Assembly: GCA_030150595.1 (NCBI GenBank)
Contig: JASLFQ010000290.1
Coordinates: 1-5,320 of the forward strand
DNA from: Aquirhabdus sp.
GTDB lineage: Bacteria; Pseudomonadota; Gammaproteobacteria; Pseudomonadales; Moraxellaceae
Length of the DNA stretch: 5,320 nucleotides
Direction: 5' to 3'
Position 1 is the first letter of the stretch, and each line of letters begins with the position of its first letter. Made by a program: the position numbers and the translations under genes. The notes below the pieces were generated by a model. The model worked only from the letters and a program-made list of their open reading frames with translations. It made no database searches and was not told the origin of the DNA. This document shows positions 4,567 to 5,320 of the stretch, one piece after another.

Positions 4567-5064
4567 ATGATTACCATGAAAAACACTTTGAACACATTTC
4601 CACACAAGACCTTGGCTTTTTCTTTGTTGGCTGCAAGCTTGAGCTTGCCAGTCTATGCAGAAGCAGTTGATCTTTCTGGAGCGGTAGATGTCTCTGCTTC
4701 AAGCAATACCAACGGTGCAACAGATGCTATAAAAACCCATGCAGCAAAACATGTTAAAACTCTCAAACATAAAGCATCGGCAGCAGAGAGCAACCTGTCT
4801 ACAAAAGCACATAATGCAGAGACCGCTACCACATCTACAACAGAAAACACAGCAGTGAAAATGAAAAATAGTGCGGAAGCTGTTGCTATGCCAGCCGCTA
4901 CTGCGAATACGTCTACAGAAGCTGGTGGTTCTGCAAATGTCGGAAGCTCTACAAACGCTAGTGGTTCTGTAAATACTGAAAGCTCTACGAATGTCGGTGG
5001 TATTGCAAACGTTGGAGGTTTAGGTGCACATCTCGGTGGTGGCGCAAGTGTAAAATTGCCTTAA
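4567..5064 (+). CDS. Small exported low-complexity protein, unknown function
   Basis: I do not recognise the family. From ATG 4567 the product has 165 residues. Residues 1-31 form a Sec signal peptide: basic start, hydrophobic TLAFSLLAASLSLPV, and a VYA cleavage site before EAVDL. The mature 134 residues have no Cys, Phe, Trp or Tyr. Residues about 53-86 are rich in Lys, His and Ala, with small or apolar residues every 3-4 positions, suggesting an amphipathic helix. Residues 87-119 are Thr/Ala/Asn-rich. Residues 121-156 are three 12-residue Gly/Ser/Asn repeats, before a GGGASVKLP end. AGGAG (4554-4558) lies 8 nt before ATG 4567. A second AGGA lies 8 nt before ATG 4576 (Met4), so either may be used; ATG 4537 lacks a site. 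Single gene with its own terminator. A surface, matrix or periplasmic role is guesswork. Confidence 0.8.
   Translation: MITMKNTLNTFPHKTLAFSLLAASLSLPVYAEAVDLSGAVDVSASSNTNGATDAIKTHAAKHVKTLKHKASAAESNLSTKAHNAETATTSTTENTAVKMKNSAEAVAMPAATANTSTEAGGSANVGSSTNASGSVNTESSTNVGGIANVGGLGAHLGGGASVKLP
4927..5034 (+). repeat. Three 36-bp tandem repeats within the exported-protein gene
   Basis: Units 4927-4962, 4963-4998 and 4999-5034 encode GSANVGSSTNAS, GSVNTESSTNVG and GIANVGGLGAHL. The first two are close at DNA level (GGTTCTG-AAAT, AGCTCTAC-AA); the third is decayed in its second half. The unit is a multiple of three, so changes in copy number keep the frame. Confidence 0.7.
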
Positions 5065-5111
5065 GGCGATAAAGTTAAAATACCTCCAAAACTCATAGTT
5101 TTTGTGGAAAT

Positions 5112-5141
5112 AAAAACGGACGCGAATAACGTCCGTTTTTT
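5112..5141 (+). terminator. Strong Rho-independent terminator
   Basis: ACGGACG (5116-5122), a 7-nt loop, and CGTCCGT (5130-5136) form a perfect 7-bp GC-rich stem, with six T residues at 5136-5141. The preceding A-tract (5112-5116) extends the stem and makes it able to work in both directions. It begins 47 nt after the stop codon of the exported-protein gene. Confidence 0.93.
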
Positions 5142-5191
5142 ATTGGGCGATTGGGGTGTTAATCTCATTTAAAACTGTAAATCGTCAACTG

Positions 5192-5207
5192 TGCCAACTC
5201 ATTGGCA
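5192..5207. repeat. Inverted repeat TGCCAA-CTCA-TTGGCA
   Basis: A perfect 6-bp inverted repeat with a 4-bp centre, between the terminator and the second copy of the upstream region. No T-run follows on either strand, so it is more like an operator than a terminator. Copy 1 has no counterpart at the matching place. Confidence 0.4.
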
Positions 5208-5230
5208 TACTCAAAAACATTAAAGACATT

Positions 5231-5320
5231 TGAATAACGAAAGTAACGTACTTCTATAACAAAACTTTGCCATCAACGTAGTTATTCTGATTTGCAGCAG
5301 CAAAATATTGTTTATTCTTT
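5231..5320 (+). promoter_or_regulatory. Upstream regulatory region (copy 2) of a gene beyond the right edge
   Basis: Ungapped match to 4449-4538, offset 782 bp. Conserved are AAAGTAACGTACTTCTATAA with the following CAAAA (5240-5264), TATTCTGA (5283-5290), and a run ending at 5320 in which the remaining differences are mostly transitions. AAGTA-ACG-TACTT (5241-5253) is a perfect inverted repeat here. TATAAC (5255-5260) is a good -10. By analogy with copy 1 the start codon would fall about 29 nt beyond the window. No coding sequence is seen within 5142-5320. Confidence 0.5.

Noticed and set aside
4653..4850. Minus-strand 65-codon frame inside the exported-protein gene
   Set aside because: Shadow of a biased Ala/Thr-rich coding sequence; the plus-strand gene has signal peptide, ribosome-binding site and terminator.
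4927..5034. CRISPR array
   Set aside because: The repeats are direct, coding, in frame and without unique spacers.

Overview
The window reads as chromosomal DNA of a moderately AT-rich gammaproteobacterium. ThrRS, IF-3, Bfd and the YciA-type thioesterase all resemble gammaproteobacterial proteins. The IF-3 and Bfd sequences look closest to Pseudomonas/Moraxellaceae types, so I lean to Moraxellaceae, but no marker here settles the genus.

Left part, minus strand (1-3032): thrS (threonyl-tRNA synthetase) is followed by infC (translation initiation factor IF-3). They overlap by four bases (GTGA), so they form one translation operon. A clear Rho-independent terminator at 368-393 closes it, and rpmI/rplT do not follow within the window. 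Beyond it lies the 5' part of an unrecognised minus-strand gene that runs off the left edge. Upstream of thrS is a leader with two stem-loops joined by an AU-rich linker. The stem-loop next to the ribosome-binding site has a 7-nt loop reading UUCGUAC, which matches a tRNA-Thr(CGU) anticodon loop (U33, C34-G35-U36, A37). This is the architecture of the E. coli thrS translational operator, where ThrRS represses its own mRNA.

Middle part (3195-4172): bfd (bacterioferritin-associated ferredoxin, plus strand) has a strong promoter with a near-perfect Fur box between -35 and -10. Upstream of that is a cluster of alternating CAAGAA/TTCTTG repeats, and downstream is a structured 5' UTR of about 97 nt. 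The layout fits iron-starvation induction. Convergent to bfd is a YciA-family acyl-CoA thioesterase (minus strand), with a candidate promoter whose -35 lies inside a perfect 7-bp-arm palindrome.

Right part (4173-5320): after an AT-rich stretch without a gene comes a gene for a small exported low-complexity protein. It has a signal peptide, a Lys/His/Ala-rich predicted helix and Gly/Ser/Asn-rich 12-residue repeats, and its mature chain has no Cys or aromatic residue. A strong terminator follows. The last 90 bases align without gaps to the region upstream of this gene, 782 bp away, which predicts a co-regulated paralogue starting just past the right edge.

The most interesting observations are the tRNA-mimicking thrS leader and the duplicated upstream region of the exported-protein gene. 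I see no mobile element, CRISPR array, tRNA or rRNA gene.
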